A stretch of 64,000 nucleotides of DNA, from positions 7,844,053 through 7,908,052 of the forward strand of contig NC_066844.1 in assembly GCF_001640805.2 (NCBI RefSeq), in the 5' to 3' direction. The notes beneath the pieces are model-generated. The model saw only the letters and a program-made list of their open reading frames with translations, ran no database searches and had not been told where the DNA came from. Each line of letters begins with the position of its first letter. The stretch's first letter is position 1. The DNA is from Lates calcarifer. Taxonomy: Eukaryota > Chordata > Actinopteri > Centropomidae. Below are positions 39,680-52,400 of this stretch, piece by piece. Both the position numbers and the translations under genes were made by a program.

Positions 39680-39915
39680 TTATGTGTTTACTAGACCCAC
39701 TTCTGGTTCACAGGTCGACTTGACGACTGGGAAAACTTCCACTACTCCAGATGGTTTGTCTGCCTCTTCTGGCCCAGCAAAGCTCGGTCTTTCCAACTGT
39801 TCAAAAACCGAGGCACTGCAGCACTCAGCTACACAGTTAGTGTACCGTAGCTGTCTTTGACAAAAAAGTTTTCTAATATTCTTACAACCAACTGACAGCT
39901 TCTGGTTGGAGCTCA
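39680..39915 (-). repeat. Interspersed teleost repeat
   Basis: Read on the minus strand it contains ACCAGAAGCTGTCAGTTGGT, CAAAGACAGCTACGGTACAC, GAGTGCTGCAGTGCCTCGGT, TTTTTGAACAGTTGGAAAGA, CCGAGCTTTGCTGGGCC, GTCGTCAAGTCGACCTGTGA and ACCAGAAGTGGGTCTAG. I recognise this order from an abundant percomorph repeat; assignment is from memory. The 78-codon minus-strand frame here is part of the repeat and not a host gene. Confidence 0.6.
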
Positions 39916-40567
39916 AACATGCTTAAATATCTCCATGATACACCACAATTAGTACTTCAGAGCTGACTGGCCTGCCAACTGTGCAGCATCATACCACTTC
40001 ATGAGAAGAGACAGAACGAGAGACTTATTATGTAACGTGGCCAAAAATAACTTCAGTGAAACATTCCACCATCCTCTCTGAAAGTCAAGACAAGCTGGCA
40101 TGGTTGGGCGCAAGGCTGAGGGGGATAAATCTACATCAGGCTAATTTGTGAGGGACTAACAGCATAAATTCAGCTGATTTGCAAGGCAACGAGCAGAGAG
40201 GGTCATAAAACTCATGAAAACAACTCAATCGCAGCCCCGTTCAGGTGTGTGATGAACAGCAGTTTCATCTTTCCCTGGTGGCTCGCAGATGTCTTCAGGT
40301 ACTTTACACTCACTTAACATAAATTTTTTGCTAAGAAGATTTGGCAACCATGCAGTGAATTTCTACTTTCCTAACTTCCCGTAAAGAACTTAATGAATGC
40401 TTAACTGACTGAAGTGTCCAGGACCGCGATATATAATGTGATGATCCTGAGTAAGTCTTTTAAACAGTATCAATTGTTCCATTAGCATTCATTTAGAGTT
40501 GACATATGTTAAGTCCAGTATTCCCTATTCTTTAAGCCCTAGTCTGATTCTTTAGCAACTAAATGCT

Positions 40568-40855
40568 CCACTAACTAGTCGCTAACTTTGTCTGTCCAAT
40601 ATCTGGTGGCATAAAGTGAAGTTTTAGAGCTTTTTCACTGAAAACCCAGCTGTGTGATCCTACTGGAAACAGAGCTGACAAGAGCATTGAGAGTGAACCA
40701 AAACAGTTAAGTAAGGGGCTGTAAAATCAAAACAATGAGCTGGATGATGCTAAAACAGTCAAGTGATGATTCATCACTACAAGTGATACCTTTCATATTA
40801 CACATTATCATCTGACCTATTGTTAATATAAAAATACTGATGAGTGCTCCTTTAA
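40568..40855 (+). repeat. Interspersed repeat, copy 1 (partner at 60845)
   Basis: Begins with GTCGCTAACTTTGTCTG, has GATGCTAAAACAGTCAAGTG near its centre, and ends ATTGTTAATATAAAAATACT followed by GATGAGTGCTCCTTTAA. The same landmarks occur in the same order at 60845-61064. Confidence 0.7.
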
Positions 40856-42262
40856 GTTCTACTACAACTTGAGAGGCTAGTAGTCCAGCATCAACCCAAA
40901 GGACCTGACATTTTAAAGGAAATAAAAAGTACAGAGGGAAGGCAGGAGCAGGAGGGAGCGAGAGATCATCCACAATGAGGAGAGTTTATAGCCTATCAAT
41001 TTCAACGGGAGAAGTAATGGACTTGCGAAAGACAGACTGCGGAGTTGAGCACTGCTGCAAGCGGATTGGGGGGGCAGACACACAGACACAAACAGAGGTG
41101 ACGAACAGACAGACACATGGAGCCACACACAAAAAGACTGGAGCCTTGTTCTTCAATCTGGTCTGGGCAGATAAGACTACAGCATTCAGGGGATTTATCA
41201 GGTGCCTCAGTACAGGTGCATTACCTGGACGGCTGACCACAGTCACAGTCATTTACTGATAGTGTGTGAATTTCAGTTTCTAACACTTGTGTGCTCAAAT
41301 GCCCATTTATTTGTGAGTGTGTGTGTGTGTTTGTTTGTGTGTGTGTGGCCGCTCTGCCCCGAGACCCACCGCAAGGCCGAGGCTCATCTCGTCGAAGATG
41401 GGCAGATGTTAGCGGATATTTCTAGTCTCTGGCAGATAAATAAATAATGGAACACTGGTTTGGATTTAGACAGAGATGAAAGCTTTAAGAGCTGAGCTTT
41501 TTACAGCTGTGCCCTGGGAGAGAGACAGAGAGGGGAAGAAAGAGAAAGTGGCACCATAAAAACATACACAACCACATCCCATCACCCCAGAAGTAAGTCC
41601 ATCTCTTTTAAGTGCACTGATAATACACCTTGAATCACTGTACAGTATAATGTCAGTGCTAAACATCTCTTATTAAATTATTATGTGTGCTAGTCATCTG
41701 CATTTCATAAAACATTAATGCAGTATGCACCCGCTAATTATTTATTTATTTATTTTTCTTAACTTTGGATCCTTAGCTCAAGCTCACACAAAAGCCCTTT
41801 TCTCTGTTGATGTACTCAGGAGAAAATGTACAGAGGAAAGAGGGGGGCAAATGAAACAGGAAGTTAAAGTCAGAGAGCTCGGGGAGTTTATCTCCAGTCC
41901 TCTGTCTCCTTTTGTCTAGACAGAACTATTTTTTAAGTAAAAAAAGGAAGAGGAAGTTGTAAGAGAGGGCCTCTAGGCAGACGAGGGAAGTGAAGGGGCT
42001 GTTTGAAAAATGATCCGCTCTCTCTCCACATCTTTTCCTCTTATTCACCTCCTTTTCTCTCTCTGTATTACCCTCTGTAGACCACTGCCTGGCTGGTAGG
42101 AACCACTGCTCACTTCAATAGAAGGAGAACTGCCGTGTGTGTATGTCAGACTGTGTCCTGGTGGGCCCACAGACTCAAAGACTGTGGCTTTTGTCTGCCT
42201 TTGATTACTCATATGAATTATGCATCCTGCACCTCTCTGTTTGTGTCCATGTGTGTCTTTGA

Positions 42263-42284
42263 GTGTGTGTGTGTGTGTGTGTGT
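42263..42284. repeat. (GT)n microsatellite
   Basis: About eleven GT units, flanked by GAG-rich sequence. Confidence 0.9.
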
Positions 42285-43420
42285 GAGAGTGAGTGGAACT
42301 GAGCCAGAGACTGCAGTGTTTAGTGACAGTGACTGATACTGCTTTGCCCTTCTCAGGCTTACACACACATACACTCACACAGACACACACTAGCACATAC
42401 AGTATGTACATGCATGGAAACTCAGTTACAGTGACTGATATCTGTCCTTGCTTGATCTTTACTTTCCCATCTCTCATCAGCCCGCAGAGAGCTGAGCCTG
42501 AACTTCTGAACACAGTGAAGGTCAAAAACCGTGTGTAACATTAACAAAGCTGTATTACTTTAATTAAGAGGACGGTGTGGCGTGTTGTGTGTCAATGGTA
42601 AACTCTTGTTACTGGGACATAATTTAATTGTCTAAATCATAAAATGTCAAATATATAAAATATTAAGAACAACACTCATCACGAGTTCTAAGAAACCCAT
42701 AAATATTCAATTCACAGCAATATACACAAGAAACATCTTCACATTTCAGAAGATGAAATGAGGGATATTTGTCAATTTTTGCCTAATAAATCAATTTTCT
42801 GTCAGGTGACAAATAGATTAAATTGCTTCAGCACTGGTTTTGACATAAGATGGTGATGGCAATGAGTCCAGAGGGGATATTGATGTACAGACACAGATAG
42901 TTCTGTTTACAGATCCTCTGGTTGGCAATAATCCCGGTGAGTTTACAGCTTGTCTTGTCTGCCAGAAATAGAGCAGCAAATGGAGCCTCTTGGTAAAAAC
43001 ACTGTAAACCACAACACAGCTCCCAAAGCTTTCCCATCCACTTGAGAATGCAACATATTAAGCATATCTGCGATATTTCTTTTTACTCAGACCTGTTTAT
43101 ATGATGAAAGTATTGAAAGAAAACGACAGAGAGGATGTTGATGATGATTAAAACTTTTTGAGTATTATGTTGTGGTTTATAATGTTTTGTTTATAGGTCC
43201 CTTTGCAGTTCTTAATTTCTGTTAGATAAGATGCTGAATTGCAAAGATATTTTTGACCACTGGGTCCATTGCCCATGCCAATATCCATTTATCTACACAA
43301 CTTACTATAACTGCAAAAAATCTGAGCTACAAAATAAGGCCATGTAACTTTTACTAAATAGTGATCACCATGGCAATTGCAGAATGATGGGAAATGCTAA
43401 AACAGAAGCATAACAGCAGC

Positions 43421-43740
43421 ACAAGGTGTGATCAAAAAGTTCCAACATCGCTTCTGTTGTTATGAATAAAGTGTGGCACAGTAATGCGCATGCAGTAGGT
43501 TGCTAGCAATAAGTTTCGTGAGTTAGTGTTCCACGTGCAGATGCAAATTTGCGATTTCGCTACGAAGCAGAAACAGCATAGCATCAAAGTCTTCAAAGAC
43601 CTCCATCAAAGAGCCTGGGATGAACCAACCTTCATGTCAAGGATCATCTATAGCTATGACCCAGAGACCAAACAGCAGTCTTCGCACTGGAAGAGCCTAC
43701 ACTTTGCAAGGATAACAACTGAGCGCAGTGGGTGAGAATA
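43421..43740 (+). mobile_element. Decayed mariner-type transposon with transposase fragment
   Basis: The left part has GGTGTGATCAAAAAGTTCC (43425-43443), similar to the terminal repeats of a mariner-like group in animals. The plus-strand frame 43526-43732 contains IKVFKDLHQRAWDEPTFMSR, then IIYSYDPETKQQSSHWKS, matching the mariner transposase stretch around its second catalytic Asp. In intact relatives a T-G-D-E-S/T-W block stands between RII and the aromatic-Y-DPETK segment; here that block, including the catalytic Asp, is missing. The N-terminal DNA-binding part and the C-terminal catalytic Asp region are also absent, so the copy is dead. Confidence 0.85.
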
Positions 43741-46700
43741 ATGTTGAGAAAATGAGAAAATGTTGGATGGAGACCATCCCCAGTTCTGACGCTGGAAAGT
43801 CACAGTGGGTAGGGGTGGTGAGGCATCATGGTGCCTTAAGGCTGTAGCAGAGAAACCTCATAGTGTAATGAACTGAACAAAGATGCATTTTACTTTTCAT
43901 TTATAACAGAAACATGTTATTTCTTTCTATTCTTTCAAAAATTACAATTCCTCCCGGACCACGCGAGAGCTACAACCATTGAGGTGTAAACTTCCAACTT
44001 CAAAATGAATTCAACATTTGGGCAGCAGCACTTCTGGTCATAACTTTTCACAAAGTGACCTTATGCTGTTACAGGTTATATCACCTCATCCATTCATCAC
44101 GTCTGTCTATGTCCTGTATAAGGCCTCCTCTGCTGAACAGGACATTAGGGAGAGTCCCCTCATTCATGGGTGAGGAACTCCCACAAGACAGCATTTGCGG
44201 TGTATATAGACAAATGGGGAGGGCTGAGTTTCTGAATAGTGGTTTATACAGTAGCTGCTGAGATGCAGCACAGTCATACCTCTTACTGACAGGCTAGCAG
44301 GTGATGCATCCAGCCAGCTGTCTTTTTTCTCTCTCTTTTTCTCTGTTACAATCTGACTCTTTATTCCTTTTATACAGTAATTCTGTGCCCACAGCAGGAT
44401 ATTCAGTAGGAGACTACGGAAAAGAATATTGGTGATGAAGAAAAAAGCGACGGAAAGGTTGGAGGGGTGACTGCAGTGTTGTTACAGCTGTGGAAGAAAA
44501 ATGGCTGCAGTAGAGGGAGAGATGGAGTGTGGGATACGAGCTCAGGGGGAAAAGGCACAACAGAGATAGAAATTGAGGAAGAGATCAACAAAGGGAATCC
44601 ATTCAGTCCAGACACTGGTTTTCACACTGACGTTGTGCTGCTATCCGAGATCCATCTCAGACACAATGCACCGGTCTCTTCAGCCCTCACCACATTTATG
44701 CTGAATAAAAGATATGGTCTTTAAAATATAGAGCTGGAGTGAGGTGTGCTAGCAGCTCAGCAGGGGACAGCACACACAATGTCAAGCCTCTTATTCTGTT
44801 ATGGGTTTGAACATCTTCCTCACACCTGTTTTCCCTTTCAACAGCTCCCATGGTTCAATTTTCCCAGTCTCAACAGGACAAAGAACAAGGTAAGATAAGC
44901 AACATGAAACTTGCAGTGCTTCTGCTTATATTGCAAAGTAACCTGGATTTATGTGTGTCATTCAGTTATTGTTACTCCCTTCCTGTAGACATTGCAGAGA
45001 GATAAAATTGGTCTTTTAGCTCAATTTACTATATGACAAGAGTAACAAAATGAAGAAACCTATTTCTCAGTATTTACAAACACACAAACTGAAATAAATG
45101 AAGCACAAGCAGGGCCACATATGTGGTTATCATTAGCAGTGAGGCAGAAGACATTCAGTCAACGCTCTATCCTGGAACGCTGCAAACTTTGCTCAGTTGC
45201 AGAAACCATAAATTTGGCTTGGGCTGAGTATGGGGACAAGACGAGTTGGATCCTGTGAGGGTTAAATGTTACATAACTTTTATTTGTCCTTTACTTGAAC
45301 CTCTCTAGCATATAGAGGCAGCCAATCTACCAATACAGCATTCTGTTTCTTGTAGAAATGGTCTCCTTGTTTTGCAGTCACAATTTAATAAATACAGAAT
45401 GTTTTTTTTTTTGAATTATTGTGGTTATGCTGTCTCTGAAGGTTCCTCAGAGTCATGGTGTCTATTTTCTTTTCTCATTTTTACTCATAACCTCATGAAA
45501 ATGTTGAATGTATGAGCTCATACTGTGCAACCAAGCTCATGTATCAAATGTATCTTCTTCATGTTAGATTCAGGAACAATAACATTTTTACATGCCATCT
45601 ACCACTGCAGAAAACATGTTTTTTAACTGGTTCCCTTTGGTACATTCTCCATGTGCTTACCTTGCAATACTGTGAGAAACTTTGAGTATTAGTGCCAAAT
45701 TAAAGAAGATGACACTTAAAACCATAGGTCTAATCTACTCTGTTGTCCCCTACTGCAAAACAACAGCCAAGACAAAACAGACAAAAGAATGACAACAACT
45801 ACACATGTTCACACAACTACAAAATGACAAATTTGTGTTTTCACAAGAGACAACTCAACAATGCCAGAGAATTTGCTCTTCTCTTGATATTGCTGTTGGA
45901 CTCAGATTGAAAAGTTAGGCCAAAATGAGAGAAGACAAAATGATGATCAAAGTTGTTTCTTGTTGGCTGCCAATATGAGTGATGTTCCTCCGTTCAATAC
46001 AATCCAGCCAGCGGGCTGCTAATCTCTCCCTGTCCGCCCTGGCTGTGTGTATTGTTGAATGTTTGACAAGCCACCTCTGCCAGCCTCCAGCCCTCAGCCA
46101 CAGGACTGGCAGAGCCGCCAACGAGACTCCCTCAGTGAGATTTAATGGACTCCCACCAAAAGGCGGTTAACCAGGTCGCCATTTTGGGTAGTCCTTGTTG
46201 TCTCTGGCAATCGCTTACAGGTCAGTGACTCTACCAACAATCAATTTTTTTTTTAATTTTTTTTTTTTTTATGCACGATGATGCCACAGCTTGACTAAGG
46301 TCAATGCCTGACAGGAGGAGGAAGCATTCAAGATGCTCTCTACAGTATGGTATACTGCTCTTTGTAATCAACTTACTGTTGGTTGGTTTTCACTGATAAA
46401 AACACTGACTTCTTTTACTGCAAACTCTTCTTTAAATGTTTGGTTTGCACATGTCCAGAGGAACAGTCAGAGTTCTTTAATATTTTATTGGAAATGTTTT
46501 GTCCCCTTAAGTCACAGTGGGAGTTTGTGAGGTACCCCAGCATGCGCTGTAGAAATGTCTTAAAATACCAAGCAGCTGTGGGTGAGCAATTGATGCTCTT
46601 CTGCTCGTCAGTCAGACAGAAAAGGTTGAAACGTGTCGATTCTGCTCTGAACAATCGTGACATTTAATGAGGTAATGTTGGATGTGATAATCACGTTTTG

Positions 46701-47407
46701 GATGTCAGTCATCTCCCCGTTTTGCCACATTTTGGAGGGGCTGTGTGATGAATTTACCTTGTCAGTGGTTTGTCGTAACTGCTGAGTTCTTTCACATCCC
46801 TCTACTGTGAGCCTTATGCATATTGAGCATCTGACTGTGTGCGTGCACACGTCTGTGGTTCTATTCCACGTTGGTATAAGTGTGTACAATGAGACAGAGA
46901 GTTGTTGCCTCTGTGTGTCCTTGAGTTTTTTTTTTCTGTGTGCATGTGAGCACATGCATGCAGATTAAGTTAGGTGGTGACTGATGGCGTGTCCATGCTT
47001 GGCTATCCACAGCACATCTTCTTAGCTTGTCTGAGTGACGGGAGGGAGACACACTCCAGTTGAATAAAACATGAATTCAGACACACTGTCAGCAGAAACA
47101 AGTCTCCGCCGGCTGACGTGACAGATGTGCGGGTGCGTGAGAAAATAACAGCTCCTTCTTAAGTTTACATTGAAAACTTTATCACAAGCTTACATATCAG
47201 TTTGTGCTGAAACACGAAAAAAGACAGAAGTTTTGGTTGTTTACAGCTTTGAATTTGAGGACTTGCTTCATTTTCTCCATCTTATCATACTTTGGATTTC
47301 TGTACTGTGAAAACAACAGTCACAAAAAAAGCATGTTGTCCTGCTGGTCAGTCTGCCACTTTGGTCAAAACTGAAAAAATTTGACAAATATTAAATACAT
47401 TACCACA

Positions 47408-47626
47408 GCATTTGGTAGAGACATTCATGTCCCCCACAGGGATGAATTTCACAATAACTTCTCTTTTCGTCCAGCACAATCAACAGGTCAAAAGTACTTT
47501 GGTTTGTGACCAAATCATCAGCCTCAACTGTACTATAAGTTTAGTGCTAATTAGCAAATGTTAGCATGCTAACAAGCTAAATTAAGATCATGAACATGGT
47601 TAATATTCTACCTGCTAAACATTAGG
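47408..47626 (-). repeat. Percomorph interspersed repeat, copy C (inverted)
   Basis: On the minus strand it reads AGCTTGTTAGCATGCTAACA, then TTTGCTAATTAGCACTAAAC, TTTGGTCACAAACCAAAGTA and GGGGGACATGAATGTCTCTA. This is the left part of the family seen as copies A (4257) and B (24755), but in opposite orientation. Confidence 0.8.
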
Positions 47627-47697
47627 ATAGCAATTTGTTGTTTCACAATGATTCTCAATTTAAGTTAAGTCACTATTCAATGTTATATTGTGTTGTA

Positions 47698-47810
47698 ATT
47701 GTATGTTACAAATTTACGGTTGTAAGTGTATTGCTTACACAATTTGTAAACAATACACTACACTTTATTGTATGTTACAAATTTACTGTTGTAAGTGTAT
47801 TGTTTACACA
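47698..47810. repeat. 44-bp local direct duplication
   Basis: 47698-47741 and 47767-47810 are direct repeats (offset 69 bp) starting ATTGTATGTTACAAATTTAC with two mismatches (G/T and C/T). The repeated GTAAGTGTATTGYTTACAC contains a short internal dyad (GTAAG...CTTAC), intact in copy 1. Confidence 0.85.
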
Positions 47811-49159
47811 GATGATTTGCTGTTTTGGACAAATAAATTAAAATTTATATTATCACTTTGTGATAAATTGTAATTTGCAGTCATTATTTTAATATTTCAT
47901 GAACTAATCAGTTTAATGAAAATATTATAAACTTAATAAATAAATCAATGGTTTGTTACAGCCAGAACATGCATACTTTCTATTCTAAAAGTGAAGGTAA
48001 TGATGAATTCATACATTTAATACCACAAGGAACTGTATATTATAACTGTACACATATATATATATATAACTGTATATTCTTTCTCCAACCACATCACCTC
48101 AGGGAAGGGAAATGCATTGCAGCCAAACAAAAAAATATGTAAACCCTTTAATAGACATTGACAATCTCCTCCATGTGGCACAGAGGTAAACATCACGCAC
48201 AGCTGAGTCATTTATGACTAATGTATGGTACGCAGTGTTCTGTGTCTCAGCCTTTCTCAGCTTAACCTTGCCTCATCCATGAGATCACATCATCTCGCCA
48301 ATATGTTTTCTAACTCTAATCTCCTCCGTTCCCTTTGACCTCTTCTTTAATTCTACAGCCGCCTCCTCCACGTGTCCTCACCCCTGGCCTATTTTCCTAT
48401 TCACGCTTTCTCACATTCTTCCCATCATCCCTCCTTTCCCCGTTCCTGCCTTTCATAAGCAGCTGGTGGTCTTCTGTTAGCCCCTCTGTCGCTGGATTCC
48501 CACTGATGAGACACTGGTTCTTAACACCAGCAGCACATCTGCCAAGGCTCAGATAAGTACACTCCTCCTAAGCACACTTCAGCTTCCCTTAAGTACACAT
48601 CTGACAGAAGCCTTGGAAGTGCAGGTTGACCGGGCCAGCCGATGACTGCAGGGGGAACTGACATCAGATCAGTCTGGCTACTTAACAAAAATAAGATGTA
48701 TAGTAAAAACTTTAATCAAGCAATCAAGCCCCTGTCCTTTGAATTAATGAGCAGAATTAAAAGACTTGTTATCAGACTTTTTAAAGGACTGCAGGGTGTG
48801 AGATAATATATTTTATTCTATTTTAGTTTGATTAAGGTATTAAATTTGGTTCTTCTATATTTGTCTACTTGTCAACAAATCTTGTGAAAAGACCTACCCT
48901 TTAATTACCCCGACCATTAATTAAATATTTGTTTATTGCTTGTAAATGCTAAATATGGGAACATATAGTAAAGTGTTAGCAAATACTTTTCTATTTATTC
49001 ATCATTTCAGCTCTACTGTATCTAATATTAATGCACGTACATAAGTTATCATCATGCTGGGTCTTATCGTCCTTGAAACCTTGTTTTGTTTTCAGGGGCC
49101 TGTGAAATGACCTGAGCACACTGAACGTTTAACTGCAGCAGCTTTTGTGACAACTGTGA

Positions 49160-49440
49160 CATTAGACCTCACCGCGGAGGACAGGGGCCCTTTTGATATG
49201 AACGTGCCTGTGCGACGCTCCATGCCCCCCCCCCCACCGCTGCCTTTGAAGATGGATGCCGGTGAAATGCTAATTACCCCGGGCCACGAGGCTGGACGCG
49301 TGCACAGTTCAAAGGCTGGTCTGGGCGCAGCCGAACCTCAAAGCGCAGGGGCTGAATCTGTTCCGCTCCGAGACTCTTCAACTACTGAAGGCCAATGCCT
49401 CAGCGGAGACACCCTCTCTGCCCGCTTTCACTACATGCGT
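49160..49440. promoter_or_regulatory. CpG-rich GC-rich patch of unknown role
   Basis: This stretch holds roughly 20 CpG sites (for example ACCGCGG, GCGACGC, GGACGCG, GGGCGCAGCCG) in a background where CpG is scarce. It includes a C12 run and GCTAATTACCCCGGGCC, a homeodomain-like TAATTA core. A 108-codon plus-strand frame spans it, starting after TTGTTTTGTTTTCAG (49082-49096), which resembles a splice acceptor. The predicted protein is not recognised. It could be a CpG island, a conserved enhancer, or an exon of an unknown transcript; the sequence alone does not decide. Confidence 0.35.
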
Positions 49441-52400
49441 TACACAACCCCCCTCCACAGTGTGTGGGTATGAGTGTGTTTGTGTGTATGTGTGGGGCGC
49501 CTCTGTGTGCATATGCTTTTGTAAGCGTAGTAAAATGAGAGGCTCTTGTCCTCAGTGGCTGTATATTGGAAGATACTTTAGTCTCCATGATGCTGCAGAT
49601 TTGAAAGCTATGCTGTCTCCCTCTCCCTCTCTCTCTCTCTCTGTGCCTGTCTGTACGTGCTGTCCTTTTGAAAGCAATGCCTCCTACACCTCTCTTCCAA
49701 ATTTTCCTACTGGATGTTTGTCTTCTCTATGACTTTTACAAGGGTTTTTTTCTTGCTCTGTCATCAATCTCTTTCTAGAACATTGTTTTAGGTGTAGTGT
49801 TGGACTGATACCTCTAGTTTTAAGTTTGTAATGTCTGGAATGAATAGCCATGACTTGCTGCTGCATTGTACTGCAGTGTGTGTGTGTGTGAGTTGGGGGA
49901 GGTAACAATGTATGACAGGTAAATAGAGGTCACTTCCTGAAGGAGGATAACAGAGGAGGATTCACAGGTACACAAGCAACATACAAATACATACACACTC
50001 ACACAGTCACACACACCAACTCTGCCTCCTCAGGTGATTTATGAAACGTGTCGGCTTTGCAAGTGTTTGCATTTGAGGGGGATTTTGATGTATCACCCTT
50101 GAATGCCCAGTTCCAACAAGTCACTGCTGGATGCATTTTCACTGCTCCTGACAAAACATGCGTGTGTGTGAGTGTTGGCTGCATAGTGTAAGGGCATGTA
50201 GTACAGGGGACTCTCAACATTAGATGGAGCTCACTGTGTCATCAATCAGTGTCAGGGAATAATTGCACCAGTTTGCTTCTACTGACAGTTTACTGTCTGT
50301 AATCGTTTAGGAAAGTCACACTGCTAGAGGAAGACACAAGCACAAACACAAAAACACACACACTGAAAAAAACATGTTGGCTTTATGATAGAAGCAAAAA
50401 ATAAAATATTTTTTCACAGGATTAGATGAATGTGTGATCCCATGTCTTGTATCTGCAGTAGAATCTACACGATTCAAGAAAAAGCAAATAAAATCAGCAA
50501 GTATGATCACAGACACACAGGCTGCATGTTTACAGAAATTACGTGTCAAACAAAAAAAATGGTAAGAAGCTGTGACTGAGCTATTTTTGGCTGAGTCCTG
50601 TCCTGGTTTGGTGTCTGTGACTGAAGCAATAAGTGATGCTGGGATGATGAGACATCATTTCTAGTTTCATCTCCGAAACTTCAGGTCCCATCAAGTGGAG
50701 CGGCTCTGTCCTCAACAGAGGTCTGAATAAATGTTTAATCGTTTTACATTTTTTAGATACCTGTGTCAACGACCGCTCTCTAATTAAAAAGAAATGCATC
50801 AACATGTCGTCTTTGCTTACATCTCCAAACCGGAAAGGTGACTCTTAAAGTTGCTTGTGTAAGAACAGACTGCATGGGGCTCGGCAACAGCGGGAGGCCT
50901 GCCATGTTAAGGAACTTTGAGCGTTGTATTTATTTTCACAATGTTCCTCACTTCTGAGTCTACAACCTCCTTTCACACTCTGCTGGTTCTGAACAGGCCA
51001 GAGTCAAACCGGTTCAAGCCGAGCAAATCACTCCTGTCTGTCCTTCAGAGGAAACATGTTGACGAATGGAGATGAGATGCTATCACACAGAACAGCTCAC
51101 CACTAAACTATTTCAAAGTTAATGTGGTAAGAATATTGTGTATGTAGAAAAGGAGGACAGTAAAGTATACAGCCTGTTTTCGTTAGGGGGATCCAACTGC
51201 AAAACAGGTTGGCATGCATCTCCATCTGCATCATTATCTGCCATTCTGCATCACTGAATAAAGGCCTAGACAGATGGGACACTGTCATCCTCCTCTTGCT
51301 CAGGACACGATGAAGGTTGGTAACTATGGCCATGTTGGAAGAGGGGAAAGACTAGCAGCGTATAGGCCAGGCATTATCTCCTGAGTTATCTTTATCAACC
51401 TCTCTATAATCAACCTGAAAACAGAGCTTGGTCTGCTAGAAATTAGACACTTGACAACACATTAAATATTCCAGATTCTTATGGTCCACACTGAAAACTG
51501 CCATTCCTCCAAAGCAAGCTTTTGGTTTTGGTTCTTGGGCTAAACTTTGAGCCATGACAGCTGCTACATCCTAATCAATCTGGTTTGCCGTGGACGACCA
51601 CTTAAAAGGAACTGAGCAAGATAAAAGCATTATGACAGGAAGCCATGGAGCTTTAGTTATTGTATGTATGAATTCAAACCTGGCCTGTCGGACGCTGCCT
51701 TGACCGGATCCATCTGCACACTACTGACACACAATGAAGCCAATAAATGAGATGGTGAGACATGAAACTAACGAGGAAGGTGTGAGGAAGGTGTGTGCTG
51801 CCAAGACTGCCAAGACAGATCAGTCTTTCCTTTTATCCATGATCTCTTAGACAGTTGTCAATCCAGACAGTTAGGGTTATAAGAGAATCTTGTGGGTAGT
51901 CTACCACTAAAGATTTATGTCCTCTAAAGGATTCATTGGGCTGTTGCCCCCCCTCTCTATACCAAACAAAATACTTAAAAAATACAAGAGTTCAACTGAC
52001 TTGACTGCCACATTGTTGGTTTTGGTCTTTTCATGGGATTTGTTGAGAAAAATACAGAATAGCTCCAGTCTTGCCCTTAAATGGTACCACAGAGACAATG
52101 GTAATAAGCATCCTGAGGAGTTCCACTGCTCAGTCAACAGTCCTTCACTCGTCACCATCTTTGGCGAAGATTCAACAGGCTCAAGGCCAGAGATTAATCA
52201 AATCAACTAAAGACAGAAGAGGAGGGAAGTGAGGAGGATGGAGCAGCTGTTGCCATGACATTTTCAATCCACTGATAGATTGCTGATTAGGGGAGTTTTG
52301 CATTACAGTATTGTACATGTTTTAATTTCTGCTGTAGTGGCTGATGCAGAGGACAGATGTATCAAGATGTATGATGAGAGATGTTTCAGTCTTCAACAGC

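Larger units (their letters stand above)
38301..43420. other. Non-coding region with repeats
   Basis: No exon recognised on either strand. It includes CT-rich DNA at 38490-38800, interspersed repeats at 39680-39915 and 40568-40855, TG tracts near 41313-41346 and 42263-42284, and TTTA runs near 41740. Otherwise no recognised content. Confidence 0.65.
43741..49095. other. Non-coding region with repeats
   Basis: No exon recognised. It contains poly-T around 46243-46270, percomorph repeat copy C (47408-47626), a 44-bp local duplication (47698-47810), and a short (TA)n at 48055-48068. Open frames are short and unlike known proteins. Confidence 0.65.
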
